Shown: in pieces, positions 1 to 5,924 of the stretch
How the letters are laid out: the number at the start of each line of letters is the position of its first letter
Position numbering within the stretch: the first letter of the stretch is position 1
From: Lichenicola sp964248625
GTDB lineage: Bacteria > Pseudomonadota > Alphaproteobacteria > Acetobacterales > Acetobacteraceae
DNA length: 5,924 nt
NCBI GenBank assembly: GCA_964248625.1
Contig: CAXTZG010000156.1
Coordinates: 1 to 5,924 of the forward strand
Direction of reading: 5' to 3'
The notes under the pieces: generated by a model
What the model saw: the letters and a program-made list of their open reading frames with translations, nothing else
Told to the model about the DNA's origin: nothing
Databases searched by the model: none
Translations under genes and position numbers: made by a program

Positions 1-520
1 TCACCGGCCCCTCGCCGCCATCGATCTTCGACAGCGTCCGGCTTTCGGGCAGCGACGGCGGCAGGTCGGCATCGATCGGATCAGGGGCGTAGCGCACCAC
101 CAGCGCCAGGGCGGCCGCGCGGGCCTGCTCGAAACTGTCGGCCACCACGAAGGCGACCGGCTCGCCGTAATGGCGGATGGTGTCGGAGGCCAGCGCCGGC
201 TGCGCCCGGGCGAAGCGATCCTCCGCGTCGAGCGGACCCCATGGCGCCTGCGGCGGCGCGTTGGCATGGGTCAGCACGAGCCGCACCCCGGGCGCCGCTT
301 CCGTCACCGAGGCGTCGATCGACAGGATGCGCCCCCTGGCAATCGTCGCTGGCACGATGAAGCCGACCAGCGGCTCCGGACCGTGATACTCGGCGCCGCC
401 ATACTCGTAGGCATAGGTCGCGGCCCCCGTCACCTTCAGGCGGCCATCGACCCGGTCGATGCCCGGCCCGATCGCGGGAAGCGTGGGCGCGCGCGGCCCC
501 TTGGCGTCGCCGTCAGCCAT
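1..520 (-). CDS. paoC: Aldehyde oxidoreductase molybdopterin-binding (large) subunit, PaoC-like; N-terminal 173 residues, cut by the window edge
   Basis: This is the start of the catalytic subunit of a xanthine dehydrogenase/aldehyde oxidase family enzyme, which binds the molybdenum cofactor and oxidises aldehydes to acids. The visible part covers the N-terminal 'a/b hammerhead' domain. It shows the family signature DRVDGRLKVTG (residues 22-32) followed by YAYE, then GFIVPATIARGRI (53-65) and HYGEPVAFVVAD (117-128) followed by an alanine-rich helix. The YAYE and IARGRI segments closely resemble E. coli PaoC as I remember it. The Moco-binding domains lie beyond position 1. The ATG at 520-518 is chosen because GGAGG lies 6 nt upstream and the gene overlaps the end of paoB by 8 nt. 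No signal peptide is visible, as expected for a subunit exported together with PaoA. The gene is truncated only by the window; no frameshift is seen. A generic xanthine dehydrogenase large subunit is the alternative, but the neighbours favour PaoC. Confidence 0.9.
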   Translation of the reverse strand, partial: MADGDAKGPRAPTLPAIGPGIDRVDGRLKVTGAATYAYEYGGAEYHGPEPLVGFIVPATIARGRILSIDASVTEAAPGVRLVLTHANAPPQAPWGPLDAEDRFARAQPALASDTIRHYGEPVAFVVADSFEQARAAALALVVRYAPDPIDADLPPSLPESRTLSKIDGGEGPV

Positions 521-1514
521 GCTGCGCCTCCGGGGCCGCCTGGGCTGCGGTCATCACGACCTGGGCCAGCAGGCGCCGCGTCATCGGGATCTTGAAGTCG
601 TTCTGGCCATGTCCGGCCGCACCCTGCAGCAGCTGGTCGGCCGCCCGGCCGAGGCTCGCCTCGTCGGGACGGCTGCCGGCCAGCACCGCTTCCGACGCCG
701 GCACCCGCCATGGCTTCGGCGCCAGGCCGCCGCAGGCGAAGCGGGCCCGCCGCACCTGCCCGCCCTGCGCATCGATGACCGAGGCGACCGAGATCAGCGC
801 AAAGGCGTAGGACGCGCGGTCACGCACCTTGCGATAGCTCTGCAGCCCCGGCGGCGGCGGCGGCAGCGTCACGGCGGTGATCAGCTCGCCCGGGGTGAGC
901 ACCGTCTCCAGATGCGGCGTGTCGCCGGGCAGCCGATAGAAGGCGCTGATCGGGATGCGACGCATTGCACCGCTCGGCGCGGTGGTCTCGATGGTGGCGT
1001 CCAGCGCCATCATCGCCACCGCCATGTCGGAGGGATGCACCGCGATGCAGTGCTCGCTGCCGCCGACCACCGCGTTCATGCGGTTGAAGCCCGCGAGGGC
1101 AGCACAGCCGCTGCCGGGCTGGCGCTTGTTGCAGGGCTTGGCGGTGTCGTAGAAATACACGCAGCGCGTGCGCTGCAGCAGGTTGCCGGCCGTGGTCGCC
1201 TTGTTGCGCAGCTGCGGGGAGGCGCCGGCCAGCAGCGCCTGGCTGAGCAGCGGATAGCGCGCGCGCACCACCGGGTCGGCGGCCAGCGCGCTGTTGCTGA
1301 CGCCGGCGCCGATGCGGATGCCGCCATCGGCGGCCGGACGCACGCCGCCCGGATCGAGCCGGCCGAGATCCACCAGATGCGACGGCACCACGATCTCGAG
1401 CTTCATCAGGTCGAGCAGGTTGGTGCCGCCGGCGATGAAGCTGGCGCCGGACACAGCGGCGGCCTGCGCTGCCGCCTGCGGGGCGGCGGCACGCTCGTAG
1501 GTGAAGCTCCTCAT
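513..1514 (-). CDS. paoB: Aldehyde oxidoreductase FAD-binding (medium) subunit with extra [4Fe-4S] cysteine motif, PaoB-like
   Basis: This 333-residue protein is the electron-transfer FAD subunit of a PaoABC-type aldehyde oxidoreductase. The FAD-binding PCMH segment is near the N-terminus, with the flavin loop IAGGTNLLDLMK (27-38) and a second flavin motif TTAGNLLQRTRC (107-118). The C-terminal CO dehydrogenase flavoprotein domain includes KVRDRASYAFAL (229-240). Between them is a four-cysteine insert, C118, C128, C137 and C156 (CVYFYDT, PCNKR, GSGCAA, EHCIAVHPSD), that matches the [4Fe-4S]-binding insert of E. coli PaoB and is absent from most plain XdhA-type FAD subunits. The ATG at 1514 overlaps the paoA stop as ATGA, pointing to translational coupling. 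A longer in-frame reading runs back to 1733 inside paoA but lacks family similarity there. There is no signal peptide; export is expected by association with PaoA. A run of five prolines (218-222) corresponds to a GGC repeat in the DNA. Confidence 0.93.
   Translation of the reverse strand: MRSFTYERAAAPQAAAQAAAVSGASFIAGGTNLLDLMKLEIVVPSHLVDLGRLDPGGVRPAADGGIRIGAGVSNSALAADPVVRARYPLLSQALLAGASPQLRNKATTAGNLLQRTRCVYFYDTAKPCNKRQPGSGCAALAGFNRMNAVVGGSEHCIAVHPSDMAVAMMALDATIETTAPSGAMRRIPISAFYRLPGDTPHLETVLTPGELITAVTLPPPPPGLQSYRKVRDRASYAFALISVASVIDAQGGQVRRARFACGGLAPKPWRVPASEAVLAGSRPDEASLGRAADQLLQGAAGHGQNDFKIPMTRRLLAQVVMTAAQAAPEAQHG
527..531 (-). promoter_or_regulatory. Shine-Dalgarno site of paoC
   Basis: On the minus strand this reads GGAGG, a full match to the anti-Shine-Dalgarno core, 6 nt before the ATG at 520. 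It lies inside the 3' end of paoB and fixes the paoC start within the 8-nt overlap. Confidence 0.7.
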
Positions 1515-2197
1515 GCCGGTATCTTCCCGTCCGCGTCGCGGATCGCCGCCAGGATGTTGGGATAGGCGCTGCAGCGGCAGATGTTGCCGCTCATGCGCTC
1601 GCGCAGCTCCAGGTCGCTCAGCTCCGGATGCGGCGTCGCCACGTCGGGCGTCACCCAGCTCGGCCAGCCCTGACGATGCTCGGCGATCATGCCGACCGCC
1701 GAGCAGATCTGGCCCGGCGTGCAATAGCCGCACTGGTAGCCGTCATGCTCCAGGAAGGCCGCCTGCATCGGATGCAGCTCGTCCCCCCGCGCCAGCCCCT
1801 CGATGGTGGTCAGCTGTCCGCCATCATGCATCACCGCCAGGCTGAGGCAGGCGTTGATCCGCTGCCCGTCGGCCAGCACCGTGCAGGCGCCGCATTGGCC
1901 ATGGTCGCAGCCTTTCTTGGAGCCGGTCAGGTGCAGATGCTCGCGCAGCATGTCCAGCACAGTGGTGCGCACATCCAGCGTCAGCACGCGCTCCTGCCCG
2001 TTCACCGTGATGCGGACCTGCTCCATCACCACCGGGCCCAGCCGCGGCGGACCCGCCGGTGCCGGCTCGGTCGCCGCTTCCGATTCGGCCGCCGGGGCTG
2101 TGGCCGTCGCCAGCACCACGCCAGCGGCAGCGCCGCCCTGCAACAGGGAGCGCCGCGAAACCGACCAGCCCGGCGCCTCGTTCTGCCCGTCTTTCAT
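1511..2197 (-). CDS. paoA: Aldehyde oxidoreductase [2Fe-2S] (small) subunit with Tat signal, PaoA-like
   Basis: This 228-residue protein carries the two [2Fe-2S] clusters that pass electrons from the molybdenum site towards FAD. A twin-arginine signal lies at the N-terminus (SRRSLL, residues 14-19, then an Ala/Gly/Val-rich stretch to about 38), so the complex is expected in the periplasm. The plant-type ferredoxin domain has C97, C102, C105 and C117 (KGCDHGQCGACT). The helical C-terminal domain has C156, C159, C207 and C209 (QCGYCTPGQIC and SGNICRCSAYPNI). KKGCDHGQCGACT and HPMQAAF are nearly identical to E. coli PaoA as I recall it. The ATG at 2197 is preferred because GGAG sits 7 nt upstream; an in-frame ATG at 2221 would add eight residues and has no comparable site. 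It is the first gene of a tightly overlapping operon, paoA-paoB-paoC, transcribed leftwards and divergent from the M61 peptidase gene. Confidence 0.95.
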   Translation of the reverse strand: MKDGQNEAPGWSVSRRSLLQGGAAAGVVLATATAPAAESEAATEPAPAGPPRLGPVVMEQVRITVNGQERVLTLDVRTTVLDMLREHLHLTGSKKGCDHGQCGACTVLADGQRINACLSLAVMHDGGQLTTIEGLARGDELHPMQAAFLEHDGYQCGYCTPGQICSAVGMIAEHRQGWPSWVTPDVATPHPELSDLELRERMSGNICRCSAYPNILAAIRDADGKIPA

Positions 2198-2204
2198 CTG
2201 CCTA

Positions 2205-2208
2205 CTCC
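2205..2208 (-). promoter_or_regulatory. Shine-Dalgarno site of paoA
   Basis: On the minus strand this reads GGAG, 7 nt before the ATG at 2197. It decides between that start and the in-frame ATG at 2221, which lies upstream of it. Confidence 0.6.
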
Positions 2209-2289
2209 GCAAGGCGCACAAAACGTGGCGGATGGCTGCGGCCGGAACCGCCGCGTGCCGGCCGCATGGCCCGGCGCCTGTCCGAACCC

Positions 2290-2307
2290 GCCATGTTGCA
2301 ACATGGC
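2290..2307. promoter_or_regulatory. 18-bp perfect palindrome, candidate operator in the divergent pao/peptidase intergenic region
   Basis: GCCATGTTGCAACATGGC is a perfect uninterrupted palindrome centred between 2298 and 2299. By a simple random expectation, a perfect 18-mer of this kind should turn up well under once in a 156-bp spacer. Its AT-rich core (ATGTTGCAACAT) stands out from the GC-rich surroundings. It lies about 93 bp upstream of paoA and 46 bp upstream of the preferred peptidase start. It adjoins an AT-rich patch (2309-2324) that holds weak -10-like hexamers on both strands: TATTTG on plus, TCAAAT on minus. A dimeric regulator bound here could control either or both genes. The regulator family cannot be told from the site, and no regulator gene is in the window. 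Confidence 0.55.
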
Positions 2308-2316
2308 CTATTTGAT

Positions 2317-2339
2317 GACTTGTTGGCGCGTCACAAGTC
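2317..2339. repeat. 7-bp inverted repeat with 9-nt spacer (GACTTGT / ACAAGTC)
   Basis: GACTTGT at 2317-2323 and its exact complement ACAAGTC at 2333-2339 flank a 9-nt spacer, centred on 2328, about 30 bp from the centre of the neighbouring palindrome. It could be a second operator with split half-sites. In a transcript reading towards the peptidase it could also form a 7-bp stem ending 14 nt before the preferred GTG start. An arm length of seven with a free choice of spacer is not very improbable by chance, so this is less certain than the palindrome. There is no T-run to suggest a terminator. Confidence 0.35.
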
Positions 2340-2353
2340 GAGCATGCCAGATC

Positions 2354-4333
2354 GTGTCACTCAAGCGCCGGTGCCGCAACGTCCGAACAGACCCCGACCG
2401 GCGCCTGCCCGCAGGCATCGCCCTCATGGCGTTGGCAGCACTGGCCGCCGCGCCGGCGAAGGCCCAGGATCAGCCGCAACCCGGGCCGACACCGGGTGCG
2501 GGAGCGATCCCCACCCCGCAGGACCGCGCCTATCCGGGCACGATCACCCTGACGATCGATGCGACCGACCTCGACCGGCATATCTTCACCGGGCACGAGG
2601 TCATCCCCGTGGCCGCGTCCGGCGACCTCGTGCTGCTGTTCCCTAAATGGCTGCCCGGCGATCACTCGCCGACCGGCGAGCTCGACAAGTTCGCGAGCTT
2701 GGTGGTGAAGGCAGGCGGCAGGCCGCTCGCCTGGGTGCGCGACCCGGTCGACGTCTATGCCTTCCACATCCCGGTGCCGCAGGGCGCCGCGTCGCTGGCA
2801 CTCGACTTCCAGTACCTCTCGCCGGCCGAGCCGAAGGAAGGCCGCGTCGTCATGACGTCGGCGATGCTCAGCCTGCAGTGGAACAACATGCTGCTGTATC
2901 CGGCCGGGTATTTCTCGCGCGGCATCACGATGGATGCGTCCATGACGCTCCCCGCCGGCTGGACGTTCGGCAGCGGGCTCGACGTCGCAGGAACAGAAGG
3001 CGCCACGACGCGCTTCAAGCCGGTGCCGCTGAACACGCTGGTCGACAACCCGGTGCTGGCCGGCAGATATGTCCGTCGCGAGGACCTGGCCCCCGGTGCG
3101 CCGGTGCCGGTGCATCTCGACGTCGCGGCCGACGCGCCGGACGACCTCGCGATCACGCCGGAGCAGCTCGCCGACCACCGCAACCTGGTGACCCAGGCCG
3201 GACGGCTGTTCGGATCGCACCACTACGACCATTACGACTTCCTGCTGTCGATCTCGGACGAGCTGGGCGGCATCGGGCTGGAGCATCACCGCTCGTCCGA
3301 GAACGGGGTTGCCGCGAACTACTTCACCGCCTGGGACAAGACGGTGGCCGAGCGCGACCTGCTGGCGCACGAATACACCCATAGCTGGAACGGCAAGTTC
3401 CGCCGTCCGGCGGATCTGTGGCAGCCGAACTTCAACACCCCGGAAGGCGACACGCTGCTCTGGGTCTATGAGGGCCAGACGCAGTACTGGGGCAAGGTGC
3501 TGGCCACCCGCTCCGGGCTCTGGTCGAGGCAGAACGGGCTCGACAGCCTCGCCGTGACGGCGGCGGAATACAGCACCGGCGTCGGGCGCAGCTGGCGCGA
3601 CCTCGAGGACACCACCAACGACCCGATCATCGCCCAGCGCCGGCCGCTCCCGTTCCGGTCCTGGCAGCGCTCGGAGGACTATTACGAGGAAGGCGTGCTG
3701 GTGTGGCTCGACGTCGACACGCGGCTGCGCAGCCTGACGGCGGGCAAGAAGTCGCTGGACGACTTCGCCCGCACCTTCTTCGGCATCCAGGACGGCAGCT
3801 ACGTGACCCAGACCTACGCCTTCGACGACATCGTCCGGGCGCTGAACACAGTCGCGGCCTATGACTGGGCCGGGTTCCTGAACACCCGCCTTTATGCAGA
3901 CGCGCCGCAGGCGCCGCTCGACGGCATCACCCGCGGCGGCTACCGCCTCACCTATACCGACGTCGAGACGCCGTTCCTGAAGAGCCTGGAAGCCAACCGG
4001 TCGTTCGTCGATCTGACGTTCTCGCTCGGGCTGAGCCTGCTTGCGGACGGCACCGTGCGCAGCGTGAGCTGGGACAGTCCAGCCTTCAAGGCAGGGATCG
4101 CGGTCGGCACGCAGCTGGTCGCGGTGAACGGGCTGTCCTTCGACATGGAGGGGCTCAAGCGGACGCTGGTGGACGACCGCGGCACGACGACGCCGATCGA
4201 GATCCTGCTGAAGGCGAGCCACCGCTACCGGACGCTGCGGATCGATTATCACGACGGCCTGCGCTATCCGCATCTGGAGCGCGTCGCCGGGACCCCCGAC
4301 TATCTCGGTGCGATCCTGACGCCGCGGCCCTAG
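2354..4333 (+). CDS. Secreted M61-family zinc metallopeptidase (glycyl aminopeptidase-like) with C-terminal PDZ domain
   Basis: The protein is an M61 peptidase of about 659 residues, an aminopeptidase-type enzyme that would act outside the cytoplasm. From the preferred GTG start it has a basic n-region (KRRCR), a hydrophobic stretch LPAGIALMALAALAAA and a likely signal peptidase site AKA^QDQ after residue 37. The N-terminal M61 beta domain follows (LPGDHSPTG; WNNMLLYPAGY from 176). The catalytic domain has GIGLEHHRSSENG (306-318), the zinc motif HEYTH (339-343) in HEYTHSWNGKFRRP, and the probable third ligand E373 in WVYEGQTQYWG. A PDZ-like domain occupies roughly 556-640 (ADGTVRSVSWDSPAFKAGI, then QLVAVNG). 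The stop is TAG at 4331. The start is uncertain: ATG at 2303 or 2315 would bury the signal peptide about 50 residues in, and 2303 falls in the palindrome; ATG 2426 would leave no basic n-region. No candidate has a strong Shine-Dalgarno site. It stands alone, divergent from paoA and convergent with the phosphoesterases. Confidence 0.9.
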   Translation: MSLKRRCRNVRTDPDRRLPAGIALMALAALAAAPAKAQDQPQPGPTPGAGAIPTPQDRAYPGTITLTIDATDLDRHIFTGHEVIPVAASGDLVLLFPKWLPGDHSPTGELDKFASLVVKAGGRPLAWVRDPVDVYAFHIPVPQGAASLALDFQYLSPAEPKEGRVVMTSAMLSLQWNNMLLYPAGYFSRGITMDASMTLPAGWTFGSGLDVAGTEGATTRFKPVPLNTLVDNPVLAGRYVRREDLAPGAPVPVHLDVAADAPDDLAITPEQLADHRNLVTQAGRLFGSHHYDHYDFLLSISDELGGIGLEHHRSSENGVAANYFTAWDKTVAERDLLAHEYTHSWNGKFRRPADLWQPNFNTPEGDTLLWVYEGQTQYWGKVLATRSGLWSRQNGLDSLAVTAAEYSTGVGRSWRDLEDTTNDPIIAQRRPLPFRSWQRSEDYYEEGVLVWLDVDTRLRSLTAGKKSLDDFARTFFGIQDGSYVTQTYAFDDIVRALNTVAAYDWAGFLNTRLYADAPQAPLDGITRGGYRLTYTDVETPFLKSLEANRSFVDLTFSLGLSLLADGTVRSVSWDSPAFKAGIAVGTQLVAVNGLSFDMEGLKRTLVDDRGTTTPIEILLKASHRYRTLRIDYHDGLRYPHLERVAGTPDYLGAILTPRP

Positions 4334-4372
4334 CCCGTCTCGGTCATCCCGCCCTCGCCGACGCAGCCGGCG

Positions 4373-5545
4373 TCAGCGGATGATCCGGCGATGCATCCAG
4401 TCGAGGCGCAGGCTGTCGAACAGGCGGGGCGGCTGGTCCCACTTCTCCTGCGGCCGAGGCACCGTATAGGTCCGCATCGACAGCTCGGCCGCCGAGGCCT
4501 CCAGGCGGAGGAAGCCGAAACGGTCGTCATAGTAGGTGTCGAGCACGATGCCGGGCTCGCCAGGCACGGGGTAGGGCGTCATCAGCGGCTGGCCGCCCGG
4601 CTTGGCCATCTTGTGCAGGTTGTGATAACCGCCCTGCCCCGCCACGATGAACGGCGTCACGCCGCGGCCGTCCGGATCGGCGACGGTGAAGCGCTGGTAG
4701 TTGTGCACGTGGCCGGAGAAGACGATGTCCGGACGTCGCCTGGACGCGGCGGTCGCGGCGGCCAGCAGGGCTGCCATCGGCTTGCTGCCCGAGTGGTAGG
4801 TGTCGAGCGAGTAGATCGGGTGGTGCATCACCACGATCAGCGCGCGGTCGGTCGGCGCCGCCGCGAGCTCGCCCTCGAACCAGGCCGCCTGGTCCGGTTC
4901 GACGACACCGCCCTCCGGGACGTTGGTGTACAGCCCGACGATCGTCGCGAACGGGCTGTTCAGGGTCCAGTAGACGTTGGGCTGGATCATCGCGGTGCGC
5001 GCGGCATCGCCGGCATCGGGCGAGTGCTGTCCCGGCGTGGCCGCGCAGAAGTTGCGCACGAAGGTGGCGAGCGACGGCAGCGGATTGGTGCGGGTGCCGT
5101 CGTCGAAGACGTCGCCGTCATGGTTGCCGGGAACGCCCATCATCGGCAGCGGGTAGTGGGCGTAGGGATCGTAGAATTGCGGCAGGTACTGATCCGCCTG
5201 GCCGTCGAAATACACCACGTCGCCGAAATGATAGAAGAACGCCGGCACGCCGTAGGGCCCCGCCTGCGCCGCGTCGCGCACCAGGCCGGCGGCCACCAGC
5301 GTCTGCGGATCGGGATCCTGCACGCCGCCAGTGTCGCCGACCATGTGGAACGCCATCCCACCGGCCTTCCGGGCGGCTTCGACGGCGTGCGGCACGATCT
5401 CCTCGAGGTCGAGGCGGAACGGGGCCGCGCCGGTCGGCGCCGGCAGCGGCTGGAACGGGCTGCCCTGGAACGTCGGTGACTGCTGCGGATGCGGCGGATC
5501 GGCAACCGGACGCCCTTGCGCGAAGCGGTGCGTTTGTTGGGTCAT
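4373..5545 (-). CDS. Purple acid phosphatase-like metallophosphoesterase
   Basis: This 390-residue calcineurin-like phosphoesterase carries the full set of dinuclear metal ligands in order: D71 (GDTGG), D109 and Y112 (FGDVVYFDG), N141-H142 (GNHDG), H241 (VMHHP), H279 and H281 (GHVHNYQR). The Y112 spacing (GDxxY) and GHxHxYxR are purple acid phosphatase hallmarks; the tyrosine is the Fe(III) ligand that gives those enzymes their colour. The usual PAP motif GNHE is GNHD here. Substrate is not evident; phosphate-ester hydrolysis is the family activity. The N-terminus is Pro/Gln-rich and lacks a hydrophobic signal, so a cytoplasmic or unusual location is implied unless the true start differs. The ATG at 5545 follows the upstream gene's stop after only 7 nt, with a weak GTGAG at 5556-5552 overlapping that stop, which suggests coupled translation. 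It ends 39 bp from the convergent peptidase stop. Confidence 0.87.
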   Translation of the reverse strand: MTQQTHRFAQGRPVADPPHPQQSPTFQGSPFQPLPAPTGAAPFRLDLEEIVPHAVEAARKAGGMAFHMVGDTGGVQDPDPQTLVAAGLVRDAAQAGPYGVPAFFYHFGDVVYFDGQADQYLPQFYDPYAHYPLPMMGVPGNHDGDVFDDGTRTNPLPSLATFVRNFCAATPGQHSPDAGDAARTAMIQPNVYWTLNSPFATIVGLYTNVPEGGVVEPDQAAWFEGELAAAPTDRALIVVMHHPIYSLDTYHSGSKPMAALLAAATAASRRRPDIVFSGHVHNYQRFTVADPDGRGVTPFIVAGQGGYHNLHKMAKPGGQPLMTPYPVPGEPGIVLDTYYDDRFGFLRLEASAAELSMRTYTVPRPQEKWDQPPRLFDSLRLDWMHRRIIR

Positions 5546-5552
5546 GGCGCGC

Positions 5553-5924
5553 TCACGTGTTGTGCGGATCGACGCTGCGGAAGCCGTAGGTCCGGTAGTC
5601 GGTGGTCAGCCGGTTGTTCTCGACCCGGACCACCGTGAAGCCTTCCGGCGTGCCGAGATGGGTGCCGTGCCACCAGTTGCCGCTGACCGCGCCGCAGGTC
5701 AGGAACGGCACGCCGTGCCAGAGCACCGTCTCGTTGACGTGGGTATGCCCCTGCAGCACGCCCAGCACGTTGTGACGGCCAAGCAGCGCGATCACCTCGT
5801 AGGCGTTGAGGACGCTGTTCTTGTGGTGCCGTGGCGGCGGGTCCGGGGGTGGCGCATAGCTGTCGAACGAGGTCGCGAGCGGGATGTGGCTGACCACGAT
5901 GACCGGCGTGCCGGGCGGCAGCGC
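5553..5924 (-). CDS. Metallophosphoesterase, C-terminal 123 residues, cut by the window edge
   Basis: This is the C-terminal part of a second calcineurin-like phosphoesterase; its start lies beyond 5924 and the frame is open to the edge. Visible metal-ligand motifs are VVSHIPL (H13 of the fragment) and GHTHVNE (H60, H62). They are followed by FLTCGAVSGNWWHG and GTPEGFTVVRV, a tail seen in bacterial calcineurin-like phosphoesterases. The earlier D/GD/GNHD motifs must be in the missing part. It lies 7 nt upstream of the purple acid phosphatase-like gene on the same strand, so the two are almost surely co-transcribed. Its motifs differ from its neighbour's (GHTHVNE against GHVHNYQR), so it is not a recent tandem duplicate. 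A CpdA/Icc-like cyclic-nucleotide role is possible but not shown. The fragment also has a Pro-rich stretch (PPPDPPPRHH) between the metal motifs. Confidence 0.85.
   Translation of the reverse strand, partial: ALPPGTPVIVVSHIPLATSFDSYAPPPDPPPRHHKNSVLNAYEVIALLGRHNVLGVLQGHTHVNETVLWHGVPFLTCGAVSGNWWHGTHLGTPEGFTVVRVENNRLTTDYRTYGFRSVDPHNT

Noticed and set aside
459..1565. Plus-strand open frame (368 codons) opposite paoB
   Set aside because: Its Arg/His/Gly-rich translation has no family resemblance, and it lies wholly opposite well-supported pao genes.
2198..2221. Longer paoA start at 2221 (eight extra residues)
   Set aside because: The GGAG site at 2208-2205 is well placed for the ATG at 2197 and lies downstream of 2221. 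The Tat signal is complete with the shorter start.
1628..2353. Upstream in-frame extension of the M61 peptidase through the paoA region
   Set aside because: The extension runs antisense to paoA, would bury the signal peptide in the middle of the protein, and carries no recognisable domain.
2357..4273. Long open frame (638 codons) antisense to the M61 peptidase
   Set aside because: It is rich in Arg, Val, Gln and His with no recognisable motif. The sense strand has clear M61 motifs throughout. Long antisense open frames are expected from codon bias in GC-rich genomes.
4357..4374. Small hairpin between the convergent peptidase and phosphoesterase genes (GACGC-N5-GCGTC) as a terminator
   Set aside because: The stem is only 5 bp and there is no T-run on either side. 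It overlaps the phosphoesterase stop codon. A short GC stem is expected by chance at this base composition.
5140..5505. Arg/Ser-rich minus-strand open frame inside the purple acid phosphatase-like gene
   Set aside because: It is an out-of-frame shadow; the overlapping frame carries all metal-ligand motifs of the phosphoesterase.
1..5924. tRNA, rRNA, CRISPR array, insertion sequence or attachment site
   Set aside because: No cloverleaf-like sequence, spaced direct repeats, transposase motifs or terminal inverted repeats were noticed on reading; nearly all the window is accounted for by the six genes.

Overview
The window is very GC-rich, with codon use, spacing and gene content typical of an alphaproteobacterium. 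The mix of a Tat-exported aldehyde oxidase, a secreted M61 peptidase and purple-acid-phosphatase-like enzymes would suit an Acetobacteraceae/Rhodospirillales-type genome. That taxonomic guess is inference from composition and protein resemblance only.

Layout, left to right. (1) Positions 1-2197, minus strand: three overlapping genes in the order paoA-paoB-paoC, encoding the small [2Fe-2S], medium FAD/[4Fe-4S] and large molybdopterin subunits of a periplasmic aldehyde oxidoreductase of the E. coli PaoABC type. paoC runs off the left edge. (2) Positions 2198-2353: a short divergent intergenic region with an 18-bp perfect palindrome and a second 7+9+7 inverted repeat, probably the control region for the pao operon and the divergent gene. 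(3) Positions 2354-4333, plus strand: a secreted M61-family (glycyl aminopeptidase-like) zinc peptidase with a C-terminal PDZ domain. (4) Positions 4373-5924, minus strand, convergent with the peptidase: two tightly linked metallophosphoesterases from different branches of the superfamily. The upstream one runs off the right edge.

How they work together: the three Pao subunits form one enzyme. Only PaoA carries a twin-arginine signal, so the assembled, cofactor-loaded complex is expected to be exported as a unit and to oxidise aldehydes to carboxylic acids in the periplasm. The peptidase and the phosphoesterase pair show no obvious metabolic tie to Pao. The peptidase shares only the divergent control region with it. 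No RNA gene, mobile element, CRISPR array or integration signature was seen. I did not find evidence of a wholly new system; the most notable unexplained signal is the palindrome pair between paoA and the peptidase.
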